64,000 nt of DNA, taken from positions 1 through 64,000 of the forward strand of contig JAQSYO010000019.1 in assembly GCA_029256105.1 (NCBI GenBank), read 5' to 3'. The notes beneath the pieces are model-generated. The model made no database searches. It was not told where the DNA came from and worked only from the letters and a program-made list of their open reading frames with translations. Below are positions 15,689 to 25,065 of the stretch, piece after piece. Every line of letters begins with the position of its first letter. Within the stretch, counting starts at the first letter, position 1. The position numbers and the translations under genes are program-made. Source of the stretch: Herbinix sp. (GTDB lineage: Bacteria > Bacillota > Clostridia > Lachnospirales > Lachnospiraceae).

Positions 15689-18373
15689 CTACTCACCGTC
15701 AATATCAAGAATGAGTGTATCCTCAATCATGTCTTCAATTCTGCATGCTTTCTTAATATGACTAACAAAATCATAATTTAGTAGATCCAGATTCCATATG
15801 CGAATAATGTTTTTATCAGTTAAATACTGTAGACTTTTTATTATTCTAGATATCTTATACAGATAGCCTCCTTCATCATACAAGGAACTTTCATCCCCCC
15901 ATTCCTCCAACTGGTTAGAGTACTGTAGGGCAGGCATATTTAAATTTTGTCCATTTTCATGTCTTGTGTAATTATCCTGCAACAATTTACAAGACTCCTG
16001 TGATTCCAGTAACGCCTTGAAATCTTTATAAACAATTCTGGATTTCACGTCATATGCAAAATAAGGTGTAACCTTTCCATCTATCGGATTGACAAACAAG
16101 TGGCAATAAGAATATGCTTCAAAATTACTCGGTTTTTCCACATCTATTATGCTCCCATGAATCTTTCCGGATCCTCCAAGTCCTTTAACGAACTCTGAAA
16201 TTTTCTTCTGCCCACCTGTGTATCGGTCTAACAGTTGGTGAACATTATCCGTATAGGTATCAAGAGTAGCATAATAATATTGTAAATCCTCTAGGCTATT
16301 CTGTAGCAATTTGCTCGGTCTACCTCCATTCAAAAGGTAAAGACATTTATTTTTTGACCGATTGGAATATAAACAATAAAGAAAGAACATATACTTTCCG
16401 TTCTTCTTTACCATGTAAATCTGTCCATCTTCTCTTCCAAATGACATCTGCACCAGTTTACCCTTATTGAAATCTGTGTACTGACTCTTTGTTATCTCAT
16501 GAATGCCTTCTTCTAAATATGCAAAAATGTCATATTCATTATCGATATAAAAGTATTTCAGTCCTATTTTTTCTGTTTTATAACCAATTTGATTATCTGC
16601 ATATATAACCTTGTTATCGCTGATATCAAAGTAATTACGATGGTTATGTCCGTTTACGTAAATCCAGTTCGGATTATGTGGATCTGCATTCCAGTCCCAT
16701 TTCTGCATATGTGTAATTACTATAACCTTGTTCTGTGGAAGAGTCTGTAATAGTTTCCGATATATGTTATTAAATCTACGAGCTTCAGAAATATCTCTTA
16801 GCAGAGCCACTTCCGCAGATTCTGATTCCTCAAAAGATTTTCCATAACGCATATTCACAGCATTATATTTTTCATTTAATCCACTAAATCCAATGCCTCC
16901 AAGTACTGCAATTGAACACTCCTGTGCTAGCCCCCTTATTTGTTCTTCGCTCAGTTTGAGGATTTTCTCTTCGTTAAGTATAAAATGCTGATGGTAGTGA
17001 TTCACCAAAAGAAAATCATTTTGCAAAAATGTTATCCCCAACTCTTTGAAATAATCACGATATACCTGAATATTGTTTTCCATTTCATCCCATGGATCCC
17101 AAAGTTCATGATTGCCATGGATTACAATAATTCTTTGAGGTTCCCAAAAACGTACCAACTCCTCATAGAATATTTTTGCCATCTCAAATTCAGAAGAAGT
17201 ATCTCCAGCAATTAGAAGATAGCTATAATAAGGAACTGTTCCTACCGATTCCAACATTTTTCGTGCCAGGAATTTAACATATCCTCTTATTTCTTCCTTT
17301 GTTGCTCTCAGTTTAAACTTATGTAAAACCCTATGGCACAGATGAATGTCGCTTACATAGAAAAACGGTACTTGGCTGTAATCAAACTGTTCATGTCCAT
17401 CCTCATCAACTGGTTTTGGATAATTGAATCCTGTCAAAAGACAGATTTCATTTTTCTCCATCTCAGTTAAATCCATGCACTCTATGCGTTTTTTCAGTCC
17501 TTCGAAATAGCTACCGTCAAACAGCCCTTGTTTTACCAGAACATCTTGATGAATCACCGCTCCTTCAATGTTGTATTGTTTTAGGTCGAAGCCTTCAAAT
17601 TTATATGTCCGTAATTCTGCATCATATAGATTGCCATCCAAGAAGCTGTAAAACTCATCAAAGTTCTGGAATTCAATCATGACTGAATATGAATCACCTA
17701 TTAATTTGCTTTCATCAAAAATAGATGGTCTTCCATTATAAAACACTTTTACATTTGCCACGAATAAATTCGTTTCCGAATTGTACTGTTTGTAAAGGAT
17801 TCTGATTTTCCCTTGTAATTTCTGAAACTCCAAAATCTCTCTATTCTTTTTTATACTTTCAGGTAAATACATAGAGGCAGAGAAGTCTTTCTTAATACAC
17901 GCTAAACATATATCAATTCCATTTCTGCAATTCGGCATATAGATTAACCCATTTATGCTAAATTCAATTATACTCTCTAAAAGTTCCGCAGGAGATTCTT
18001 CATTAAATATCTCATATCTTTTCTCAATGGGAACATATGACAAAGTCTCTGCTTTCTTTGTTATTGCAAGCAAACAGATTTCCTTGGTTCTCCATTCAGT
18101 AGGGACATTGTTAAGTAAATCTGCGTTTGCCTGAACAGCCAACAAACACATTTCTATGGTAATAAACTGTTCTGGAACATATCGAAATACATTTCCATCC
18201 TTTTGAACTGCAGCTAAACAAATATCTACATCAATACATTTTCTGGATGCATATTTCAGTGCCTTGGGATTTTGACTGATAGCCGCTTTACACATTTTTA
18301 TTGTCTGATCCTTTTTCGGTATCTGTCTCAGAAAAAGACCATCTTTTTTCAGTTTTTCCACAGTGTCGTCCAT
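15689..18373 (-). CDS. Metallophosphoesterase with N-terminal DUF4116-like repeats
   Basis: 894 aa. Residues 1-170 hold several repeats of about 22 residues with a 'C-x-x-A-x-x-x-(N/D)' core ('MCKAAISQN', 'ICLAAVQKD', 'MCLLAVQAN', 'ICLLAITKK', 'ICLACIKKD') resembling DUF4116. Residues about 330-590 form a calcineurin-like metallophosphoesterase with all five motifs: 'DIHLCH', 'GDTSSE', 'GNHELWD', 'THMQKWD' and 'GHNH'. The last 300 residues are unassigned. The combination suggests a phosphatase or nuclease with a recognition or scaffold front end. It is the last gene of the 14-kb minus-strand block and starts 168 bases after its neighbour, so it might be a separate unit. No signal peptide; cytoplasmic. 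Confidence 0.85.
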   Translation of the reverse strand: MDDTVEKLKKDGLFLRQIPKKDQTIKMCKAAISQNPKALKYASRKCIDVDICLAAVQKDGNVFRYVPEQFITIEMCLLAVQANADLLNNVPTEWRTKEICLLAITKKAETLSYVPIEKRYEIFNEESPAELLESIIEFSINGLIYMPNCRNGIDICLACIKKDFSASMYLPESIKKNREILEFQKLQGKIRILYKQYNSETNLFVANVKVFYNGRPSIFDESKLIGDSYSVMIEFQNFDEFYSFLDGNLYDAELRTYKFEGFDLKQYNIEGAVIHQDVLVKQGLFDGSYFEGLKKRIECMDLTEMEKNEICLLTGFNYPKPVDEDGHEQFDYSQVPFFYVSDIHLCHRVLHKFKLRATKEEIRGYVKFLARKMLESVGTVPYYSYLLIAGDTSSEFEMAKIFYEELVRFWEPQRIIVIHGNHELWDPWDEMENNIQVYRDYFKELGITFLQNDFLLVNHYHQHFILNEEKILKLSEEQIRGLAQECSIAVLGGIGFSGLNEKYNAVNMRYGKSFEESESAEVALLRDISEARRFNNIYRKLLQTLPQNKVIVITHMQKWDWNADPHNPNWIYVNGHNHRNYFDISDNKVIYADNQIGYKTEKIGLKYFYIDNEYDIFAYLEEGIHEITKSQYTDFNKGKLVQMSFGREDGQIYMVKKNGKYMFFLYCLYSNRSKNKCLYLLNGGRPSKLLQNSLEDLQYYYATLDTYTDNVHQLLDRYTGGQKKISEFVKGLGGSGKIHGSIIDVEKPSNFEAYSYCHLFVNPIDGKVTPYFAYDVKSRIVYKDFKALLESQESCKLLQDNYTRHENGQNLNMPALQYSNQLEEWGDESSLYDEGGYLYKISRIIKSLQYLTDKNIIRIWNLDLLNYDFVSHIKKACRIEDMIEDTLILDIDGE

Positions 18374-18541
18374 CCCATGTTACCTCCATTACTTATTAAT
18401 AATAATTCATCGCCAAAATCATTATTTTATCGAATACAACCACCATATTACTTCAGCATAAAAAAACTCATCAAAAACCATTCTTACACACACTTTATTC
18501 TTTTTGAATGCAATATATCTGTATCGATGATGCTGAACAAT

Positions 18542-18757
18542 CTACAAATCAAAAGCCGTTATTATATTGCCGCAAATATCAATCCCGATATTTATATGAT
18601 TAGTAACTCGAGAACCAATCTCTGGAATTTTTTGAACTGAAATAGGATTTTGGTTAAATGACTCTGAAGTAACCTTGTCAATGTTATATACAAAATCATA
18701 GGCAATGGCATAATTATACCTCATATCTTTCAACAAAAAAATTATGCTCAATTTCAT
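18542..18757 (-). CDS. Small protein coupled to a PD-(D/E)XK-like gene (71 aa)
   Basis: A 71-aa protein whose ATG overlaps the stop codon of the preceding gene as ATGA, the usual mark of coupled translation. No recognised domain. The sequence is mixed hydrophobic and polar, with 'DMRYNYAIAYDFVYNIDK' followed by a Gly/Ile-rich end. It might be a regulator or inhibitor of the nuclease-like protein made just before it, or the remains of a longer gene. There is no independent evidence for either. Confidence 0.5.
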   Translation of the reverse strand: MKLSIIFLLKDMRYNYAIAYDFVYNIDKVTSESFNQNPISVQKIPEIGSRVTNHINIGIDICGNIITAFDL

Positions 18758-20217
18758 TTAAAGTAGCAACCATCCATAATTTCTAGATCACTTGTTTTAT
18801 AATACTTCAGAAATAGAAGATAGTCTTCTTTAGTTAATGTTAATATAGGACGAGATTTAACCACACTTCCGTCTGAGTTTACATATTTATCATAGCATTT
18901 TCCCGTCTTACAATCATATACTTCAGAAGAAGCTAGAGCCTTATCAATTGGGTATAAAAAGCTAACTCTATTATATACAAAAGGTTCGTAACCCTCCTTA
19001 ATATAAAAGCAAGCTTTGAATCGAATTATATAAAAAAGCTTTTCCTTATTTACAATATCCGGAATATTACATCCAGACCAAAATATTGGTTTTTGCAATA
19101 TAGTAGGTATGCCACACTCTTCATAAGAAGGAAAAGCGCGGGACAAATAGTCCTCAACTGTAAGGGCTCCATACTTTTCTTTATCAATATAATCATTAGT
19201 AAACTCCGGGAATGATGGTTTAAAACCATTCAGAGAAATTGCTGCATTGTTGAAGGCTTCTAATTCATTATACTCCTGTTCAATTATATCCTTAGTACTT
19301 TTCAGAAAATCTGCATCATATTTTGCGTCACTTGTGGCTAAATAACATGTATTGATTAAGCCAAATCTCGAATAATATAATGATATATTTTTAATTTCTC
19401 GTTCTGCGAGACTTCCGATACACCCGTTCTGCTTATCCAGTAATCCCAAAATATAGTAAGAAAAAATTTGTGCGCAATAATCCCATTGCAAAGATACATC
19501 CTTAGTACATTTAAAATCATAGAGGGTACCATCAATAAAAATATCCGCATCAGCTCCACCGACTTTTTTGCTCCACTCACCAAATGTGGGATTGAAAACT
19601 ACGTCACTGTCTGATGTTACAATATTGCTATTAATAAAGGTTTCTATAAAGACCTCACAAAGTAGCATTACTTCTTTCTCTACTAATGGCTCCTTTTCTT
19701 TCATAAAGGCAATCTTGATACTATCATCCAATTTGTTTCGAAAAACGGCATCAAGTTGTGCAAACCATATACTAGTTGTAATAAGAAAATAAAAAAGTTG
19801 TTCATCACCATTAATATACCTTTTTATAGTATCCTTACATTTATCAAAATAAGCATTTCTTTTTTCTAATCCGCTTTTTATTTTATCGTTTGTTTCATCG
19901 TCTTTTCCAAGGTTAAATTTCTTATATAGTCTTGTTGTTAATCGTTGTAGGCCTTTTTCTGCAACAAGATCTTTAATGACATCTTCTTTGTTACTACTTA
20001 CGGTTTTCGCTATTATAAAACGAAACATATAGTCAGAAGCAGTCCCCACCAAGCTGGCTTGATATGAATTATCAAGAGAATATGGAACGATAATTGGATT
20101 TTTGCTTGAAAAAGGTGGTCTTCCTGTATTTGTTGTAAAAGATTTCTTCGAGGGCATTGAGCTATTTATAAGTTCTTTAAATTCTCTATTTTCTTTTAAT
20201 ATTGTAGTTAATGCCAT
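18754..20217 (-). CDS. PD-(D/E)XK nuclease-like protein
   Basis: 487 aa. The recognisable part is at about residues 225-262, where 'GGADADIFIDGTLYDFKCTKD' fits the PD-(D/E)XK nuclease core: an Asp after a first strand, then D-x-K on the next, followed by a helix with 'QIFSYYILGL'. Upstream of this is a long helical region; the C-terminal half has no motif I recognise. RecB/Cas4-like cores of this type are frequent in defence proteins that cleave DNA. The ATG follows GGGAGG. It lies 25 bases after a 53-aa gene and overlaps a 71-aa gene at its end, so the three are one transcript. Confidence 0.7.
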   Translation of the reverse strand: MALTTILKENREFKELINSSMPSKKSFTTNTGRPPFSSKNPIIVPYSLDNSYQASLVGTASDYMFRFIIAKTVSSNKEDVIKDLVAEKGLQRLTTRLYKKFNLGKDDETNDKIKSGLEKRNAYFDKCKDTIKRYINGDEQLFYFLITTSIWFAQLDAVFRNKLDDSIKIAFMKEKEPLVEKEVMLLCEVFIETFINSNIVTSDSDVVFNPTFGEWSKKVGGADADIFIDGTLYDFKCTKDVSLQWDYCAQIFSYYILGLLDKQNGCIGSLAEREIKNISLYYSRFGLINTCYLATSDAKYDADFLKSTKDIIEQEYNELEAFNNAAISLNGFKPSFPEFTNDYIDKEKYGALTVEDYLSRAFPSYEECGIPTILQKPIFWSGCNIPDIVNKEKLFYIIRFKACFYIKEGYEPFVYNRVSFLYPIDKALASSEVYDCKTGKCYDKYVNSDGSVVKSRPILTLTKEDYLLFLKYYKTSDLEIMDGCYFK

Positions 20218-20242
20218 CTTCCATACCTCCCATAGTCAATTA

Positions 20243-20404
20243 TTAATTATTGATCTTCACCAAGCATATCTGTGTTTTTACAAATCCATTCTTGAAGGTC
20301 TTTAGGTGACCCATTTCGTTTTTTAGTCCACGAATAATGCTCATGATTTGCTTGGCATCTTTTCCACTCAGATATTCTTCGTAATAGTTTTCTGGACTAA
20401 TCAT
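20243..20404 (-). CDS. 53-aa protein
   Basis: A short gene with a very strong AAGGAGG ribosome-binding site 10-11 bases before its ATG at 20402-20404. The product reads 'MISPENYYEEYLSGKD...' then 'IIRGLKNEMGHLK'. I recall a similar charged helical stretch near the N-terminus of longer Clostridial proteins, so this may be a shortened form. It lies between the 316-aa gene and the PD-(D/E)XK-like gene with gaps of 36 and 25 bases, consistent with the operon. Function unknown. Confidence 0.6.
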   Translation of the reverse strand: MISPENYYEEYLSGKDAKQIMSIIRGLKNEMGHLKTFKNGFVKTQICLVKINN

Positions 20405-20440
20405 CAAAATAAGCACACCTCCTTTTTCACTAGCAACACT

Positions 20441-21391
20441 TTATTTTATTTTCTTAGCAGCTTCCTTTGTTTTGCGCTCTTCGATTTTGGTAATATAGCT
20501 GTCAGCCTTATTTGAATAATACGACCCCTTGGTTTTCTTTATTTCTTGTACAATAGCTATTGCATCATCGTATCTTTTAGCCTTGATATACAAATCTGGC
20601 AGCCTGAACATCCAACCGGAACCTTCAAATTTGGGACCACCATCCTTCCATATTTCCTCCCAAAAGTTGATAATCCAATCAAGATCATTATCTGTAGCAT
20701 ACTTATCATCGGCAGCATGAACAGCTTTTATCTGCTTATCCTGGCTTTTCAATGACCTATAGCCTTCTGGATCTATTACTTTCAGTTCCTTCATAAAAGT
20801 TTTATTACTCTCAACATTTCTATTGTCAATCTCGGCATGTTTTTTCTCTATGATTTCTACGTAATTACTTTTATCACCGGTACCTAACAATTGGTTTAAA
20901 TCCCAAATTGTAAATGTAGTGTATTTACTGTGACTATGCATATATGGCACATAGGCATTCTCTTCAAGTTCAGATATACCGAGATTTGTAAGCTCGTATT
21001 TACCTGTTTTATCATTAATTGTAAGAAAATCACGCTCCACCAGTGACTCATAAATGGAACCCACATCACGAATGCCGTATTTGTACCACCAATACCCTGG
21101 ATAACCGCTCTTAGGATTAGGATATTTTTTGCAAAAGTGTAGCATTAAGATTTCAGGAACATACAAACCGTTATTAGATGGAATAGCGGTTTCCCTTCTC
21201 TGCTCAAAGGATATTACTTCACTTTCAAATGGTGTTCCTTCATGTGACTTCGCCAAGTAATATGAATCCGGCTGATAATATTTCTTCTCGGATTCCGATA
21301 TAGCGGCTGTCTGCATTAACAGTGTTTCCTGTGCTGTAAGTGCTATATTTTCCTCTTTGGTTTTCTTTTTGAATATATCAAATAATCCCAT
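20441..21391 (-). CDS. Hypothetical protein with a winged-helix-like middle (316 aa)
   Basis: 316 aa, soluble. The N-terminus is amphipathic and basic ('MGLFDIFKKKTKEEN'). A middle region at about residues 90-150 looks like a winged-helix or SAP-like unit ('SGYPGYWWYKYGIRDVGSIYESLVERDFL...LTNLGISELE'). The C-terminus (about 235-316) holds TPR-like helices ('YIKAKRYDDAIAIVQEIKKTKG') and a Lys-rich tail. This suggests protein or nucleic-acid binding, not catalysis. It is in the block with the ADP-ribosylglycohydrolase upstream (97-base gap). I cannot assign a function. Confidence 0.6.
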   Translation of the reverse strand: MGLFDIFKKKTKEENIALTAQETLLMQTAAISESEKKYYQPDSYYLAKSHEGTPFESEVISFEQRRETAIPSNNGLYVPEILMLHFCKKYPNPKSGYPGYWWYKYGIRDVGSIYESLVERDFLTINDKTGKYELTNLGISELEENAYVPYMHSHSKYTTFTIWDLNQLLGTGDKSNYVEIIEKKHAEIDNRNVESNKTFMKELKVIDPEGYRSLKSQDKQIKAVHAADDKYATDNDLDWIINFWEEIWKDGGPKFEGSGWMFRLPDLYIKAKRYDDAIAIVQEIKKTKGSYYSNKADSYITKIEERKTKEAAKKIK

Positions 21392-21488
21392 TTCTATACC
21401 TCACTTTTCCATGGTTAACCTACATGAAGATTTCAGGTGGAATAATTGGGTAGTGGCTATTTTCCACGACAACAATTCTTCTCATCAA

Positions 21489-22565
21489 TCAGTTCCGCAT
21501 ATTACCAAAAGCATACTCCGATAATGTGTAAAGCTTACCGGACAAATCATATATCAACGAATTAAGTTCAATATTTTCAATCCAATCTTTTGGTATTAAA
21601 TCTATCCCATAAGCCGCTCCTATAATATTTCCACAGATGGAACCAGTTGAATCACTGTCTCCGTCATGATTTACAGCCATTATCAATGCTTTCTGTACAT
21701 TCTGTTCTTTTAACGCACAGTATACCGCTATGGCTAAAGCCTCTTCAGCTGTCCAGCCCTCACCTAGTTTTTCTATTGCAATTGATGGTTTATCATTACC
21801 TTCTGCCAGAATAATGGCTTTTTCAATTGAACCTAAGATTTCATCATGATTATCGTACCTTACCAGAATGCCAAGAGCAGATCTCACACTTTCAATTATG
21901 CTATTGCCATTAATAATTTCCGCAATAATCGCTGCCATAGTTCCGGCTGATAGATATCCAGTTGGATTACCATGAGTAATTGCTGCTATCTCACATCCTA
22001 TTTGAAAAGCATGTTCAGGTCTATGGTGAAGAAAAAGTCCTACAGGGGCACTCCGCATTACAGCTCCACAACCTTTACTATCATTAATCGGTTTGTCTAT
22101 CGTACCCATTTTCTCGCTTCCTAATGCAGATAGACAACTGTTACCGGGCGCTCTACTGGCATAAAGTTCTTCATATTCCATAATGCTTTTATCATATTGA
22201 ATTATGTATTGTTCTGCTTCATGCAGCTGCTTATGTAACCAGAAATCGTTCTCTATCTTTCCTGTCTGCGTATAATACCATCTAAGATACGATTGGTAGG
22301 TTCCACTACCTGCATAAGATCCAATCCCTCTCTCACTGCACCTTAAATATGCCCATATCATTCCGTCCGCTGTAAATAATGTCATCTGAGTATCATCAGA
22401 TACAAGGGCCTTATTAGTTTCCTTCGACAGTTCAAGGTCAGTTATTCCATTGTCACCATACTTCTTCATAATCTCAGATCTTCTCATGAACTCTACTGGA
22501 TAACCAAGAGCATCACCAATCGCTCCTCCCAGTAAGCATCCCTCAAATCTATCTTTTAAATCCAT
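21489..22565 (-). CDS. ADP-ribosylglycohydrolase (DraG/ARH family)
   Basis: 358 aa from the ATG at 22565; the 28 upstream in-frame residues lie within the VWA gene and lack a ribosome-binding site. It starts 'DRFEGCLLGGAIGDALGYPVEF', the family's opening motif. It then has 'SDDTQMTLFTADG' (metal-binding Asp pair), 'SKGCGAVMRSAPVG', 'AITHGNPTGYLSAG' and 'VNHDGDSDSTGSICGNIIGA' with the second metal-binding Asp cluster. These enzymes use two Mg or Mn ions to remove ADP-ribose from protein or small-molecule targets. The start overlaps the VWA stop (TAATG), so the two are translationally coupled. With the macrodomain gene nearby it forms an ADP-ribose theme. Confidence 0.92.
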   Translation of the reverse strand: MDLKDRFEGCLLGGAIGDALGYPVEFMRRSEIMKKYGDNGITDLELSKETNKALVSDDTQMTLFTADGMIWAYLRCSERGIGSYAGSGTYQSYLRWYYTQTGKIENDFWLHKQLHEAEQYIIQYDKSIMEYEELYASRAPGNSCLSALGSEKMGTIDKPINDSKGCGAVMRSAPVGLFLHHRPEHAFQIGCEIAAITHGNPTGYLSAGTMAAIIAEIINGNSIIESVRSALGILVRYDNHDEILGSIEKAIILAEGNDKPSIAIEKLGEGWTAEEALAIAVYCALKEQNVQKALIMAVNHDGDSDSTGSICGNIIGAAYGIDLIPKDWIENIELNSLIYDLSGKLYTLSEYAFGNMRN

Positions 22566-23218
22566 TACTTTCTGCCCCCACGTTTCTTGAAGTCCTCTTC
22601 TATACGGTCTTTCCAGTTCTCTAATATTGGACTGCTGGCACGCATGCAACTTACAGTTTCGCAGATTACATCATAATTAAGCAAGGTACCTTCGCTGTCA
22701 GCATTGTAATTTGTTGCTCTATCTTCGCGAATACCAAATCGCTCTGCAGTAGCAATTGCATCAATGTTTGCACCTAGGAAAATGAACTCCCAGCCATATT
22801 TGCTCTTTTGACGCTCAATCATTTGACGGATTTTTTCATAGCTGAATTCTCGGCTGGCATTTTCCATACCATCTGTGGTTATGACAAACATAACATGTTC
22901 AGCACGTTCATCCTCAGCAGTATGTTTCTGGGCATTTCCTATTTTATTGATGGTTTTACCCACTGCATCCAATAGTGCAGTACTACCTCTCACAAAATAT
23001 TCATTGTCTGTTATAGGCTGTATACCTCGAAGATTAATACGGTCATGCAGTAATTCATACTTATCATCAAACAGTACAGTAGTAATCACAGCCTCTCCCG
23101 GCTCTTTTTTCTGCTTACCTAGCATAGCGTTATATCCGCCGATCGTGTCACTTTCAAGTCCGCTCATTGAGCCGCTTCTGTCAAGAATAAATATCAGTTC
23201 TGTTAACCCTTTTTTCAT
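22565..23218 (-). CDS. VWA-domain protein with intact MIDAS motif
   Basis: 217 aa from the ATG at 23218, eight bases after GGAGG; the five preceding codons lie before that site. The whole protein is one von Willebrand A domain: 'FILDRSGSMSG' (DxSxS), 'VRGSTALLDAVG' (the MIDAS Thr) and 'VITTDGMENAS' (Asp). These residues coordinate a divalent metal and mediate protein contacts. No membrane segment. It resembles TerY-like cytoplasmic VWA proteins. It is coupled to the ADP-ribosylglycohydrolase by a one-base overlap, suggesting the two act on or with the same partner. Confidence 0.9.
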   Translation of the reverse strand: MKKGLTELIFILDRSGSMSGLESDTIGGYNAMLGKQKKEPGEAVITTVLFDDKYELLHDRINLRGIQPITDNEYFVRGSTALLDAVGKTINKIGNAQKHTAEDERAEHVMFVITTDGMENASREFSYEKIRQMIERQKSKYGWEFIFLGANIDAIATAERFGIREDRATNYNADSEGTLLNYDVICETVSCMRASSPILENWKDRIEEDFKKRGGRK

Positions 23219-23300
23219 AATGATATCCTCCAATCATTTATTGTGATTAAAGGATAACTCTTCATATATGTATATGGGTCGCATGAAAAGCGACAAATTA

Positions 23301-23975
23301 TTAAACAATTTTCCACAAAAGGATTTTGAATATATACATATCGGAATCTGATCTACCTAATGTCTTAAATCCATCATTAAAAACAAGCTTTATTTTCCTA
23401 TTTTTCAAAGTCCTGTGATCAATAATGGCATTGCATTGTTCTGTAAGCTGAGTCCGAAGTTTTTCTTCAAATTGGTTAGTAAACATGTCCTGTTTTACAA
23501 ATAAAAATTGCATAAAATACTTTTCAGCGTACTGATATTCAGGACTACACCTGCATAATTTGGTTATATCTCTTTTTATTGAGGGAAGCCAATTCGAATA
23601 AAAATAACCATCTTGTGTAAGTTTAGTCCACTTCATCTCTACAGCTACATTCGGTATTAATTCTTCATCACTTTCATTATTTACATCACCAAAATACAAA
23701 CCCAAATCTAAAAGCTTGCCATTTTCCTTACTATCTTTATAATAATCAGACATTTCAGACCACATACGGTATTTGTCAAGTAGATTTGTGAATATCAAAT
23801 ATTTAAGAATGGGTTCGGTAGTAGAATAAATTCCTATACCCTTCCAATCGTAACTATAAAAATCACTGTAATCTCCCTTCATAATTCTACTTTTTATATT
23901 TTTATCATATTTTTTAAGAACATCTAATGCATGATTGCAAAATTCTGACATGTTTGATTCAAAGTTTTTATTCAT
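23301..23975 (-). CDS. Hypothetical protein with a PD-(D/E)XK-like core (224 aa)
   Basis: 224 aa, no close family recognised. Residues about 90-120 contain 'LLDLGLYFGDV' and, after an acidic loop, 'PNVAVEMKWTKL', a D...E-x-K arrangement of the PD-(D/E)XK nuclease type. The N-terminal helical part and the C-terminal half are unassigned. The start codon is 4 bases from the stop of the macrodomain gene and has a GGGG ribosome-binding site within that gene's end. It may be the nuclease component of the ADP-ribose subset of the operon; this is inference from one motif. Confidence 0.55.
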   Translation of the reverse strand: MNKNFESNMSEFCNHALDVLKKYDKNIKSRIMKGDYSDFYSYDWKGIGIYSTTEPILKYLIFTNLLDKYRMWSEMSDYYKDSKENGKLLDLGLYFGDVNNESDEELIPNVAVEMKWTKLTQDGYFYSNWLPSIKRDITKLCRCSPEYQYAEKYFMQFLFVKQDMFTNQFEEKLRTQLTEQCNAIIDHRTLKNRKIKLVFNDGFKTLGRSDSDMYIFKILLWKIV

Positions 23976-23979
23976 ATTA

Positions 23980-24993
23980 TCAGACCCCTAATAGGTTTTG
24001 ATCAAAGGCAAATAACGCCTCATTAATTTCAAAAATATTGTAATTGCCATCATCAATAAAGTACTCGATTATAACATCAAATTTGCTGCTGCGAGAAAGC
24101 GCAAAACCAGCCTTGAGCAACAAATCTTTCGTTTCATCAAGGTTTAGCTTCAGTGCGACTGCAAATGCTATAGCTGTAGGCTTACTCGGTTTGTAATTTA
24201 TATCATTCCGGATTTTAGAAAAAAGCTTTCGATCTATATTGGCCTTTTTATATGTTTCCGCATCTGTCATGCCTTTTTCATCAATCAACCGAAGTAGCAT
24301 CTGCGAAAAGGTTTCCTCCAAATACTTTACTACATCATCCAAGCTTCGCTTTCGTTTTTGTATTGGTGAAAATGCTTCCTCTGACAAAAGTACAGATTCT
24401 TCTAGACAATATTCATTCAGTAACTGTCTTACTTCAAATCTATTATTGCGATCCAATGGATGTTCTTCTATGTACTTATCGTCAATATATTTCGTAATGG
24501 ATGAAAACAACTTCTCAGATAACACAAATGCTGCCTTATCATACACAACCAGAAAAACTGTCATTTCATTGTTTAACAGAAAATCTCCGATAACCGAAAT
24601 GGCTGTTTTTAATGCTTTATCTTTTGGATACCCAAAGGCACCCGATGATATTAACGGAAATGCTATACTCTCAAGATTGTACTCCTTAGCCAATGCGAGT
24701 GAGTTCTTATAACAATCCGCCAGTAACTCTTGCTCGTTATTATTACCCCCTTGCCAAACTGGGCCAACGGTATGTATAACATACTTTGCAGGTAACTTAT
24801 ACCCTTTAGTTATCTTTGCTTTCCCAGTCTCACAGCTACCGAGGGTACGACATTCTTCAAGTAACTCAGGACCTGCAGCACGATGAATTGCTCCATCAAC
24901 CCCTCCACCACCAAGCAAGGATGAATTGGCTGCATTTACAATCGCATCTACATATACTTTAGTTATATCGTTACGAATAATTTCAAATGGCAT
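23980..24993 (-). CDS. Macrodomain protein with a C-terminal HTH-like extension
   Basis: 337 aa. Residues 1-165 are a textbook macrodomain: '[26 protein letters not shown]' (ADP-ribose loop), '[11 protein letters not shown]', '[15 protein letters not shown]' (phosphate loop). Macrodomains bind ADP-ribose, and many hydrolyse it from proteins or O-acetyl-ADP-ribose. Residues about 225-330 are helical and resemble an XRE-type HTH ('[31 protein letters not shown]' region), which could bring the protein to DNA or make it a sensor-regulator. A 72-base gap separates it from the upstream 103-aa gene. The ADP-ribosylglycohydrolase downstream points to shared ADP-ribose chemistry. Confidence 0.9.
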   Translation of the reverse strand: MPFEIIRNDITKVYVDAIVNAANSSLLGGGGVDGAIHRAAGPELLEECRTLGSCETGKAKITKGYKLPAKYVIHTVGPVWQGGNNNEQELLADCYKNSLALAKEYNLESIAFPLISSGAFGYPKDKALKTAISVIGDFLLNNEMTVFLVVYDKAAFVLSEKLFSSITKYIDDKYIEEHPLDRNNRFEVRQLLNEYCLEESVLLSEEAFSPIQKRKRSLDDVVKYLEETFSQMLLRLIDEKGMTDAETYKKANIDRKLFSKIRNDINYKPSKPTAIAFAVALKLNLDETKDLLLKAGFALSRSSKFDVIIEYFIDDGNYNIFEINEALFAFDQNLLGV

Positions 24994-25065
24994 AGGTATA
25001 CCTCCTTGGCCTTTATGACTTTTCTATCATTCAATTATCTTTATAATTATTTAAGTTTTTTCTAA

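Noticed and set aside
22566-22649. 28-residue extension of the ADP-ribosylglycohydrolase
   Set aside because: It lies inside the VWA gene; the TAATG overlap at 22565 and the family's opening motif give the real start.
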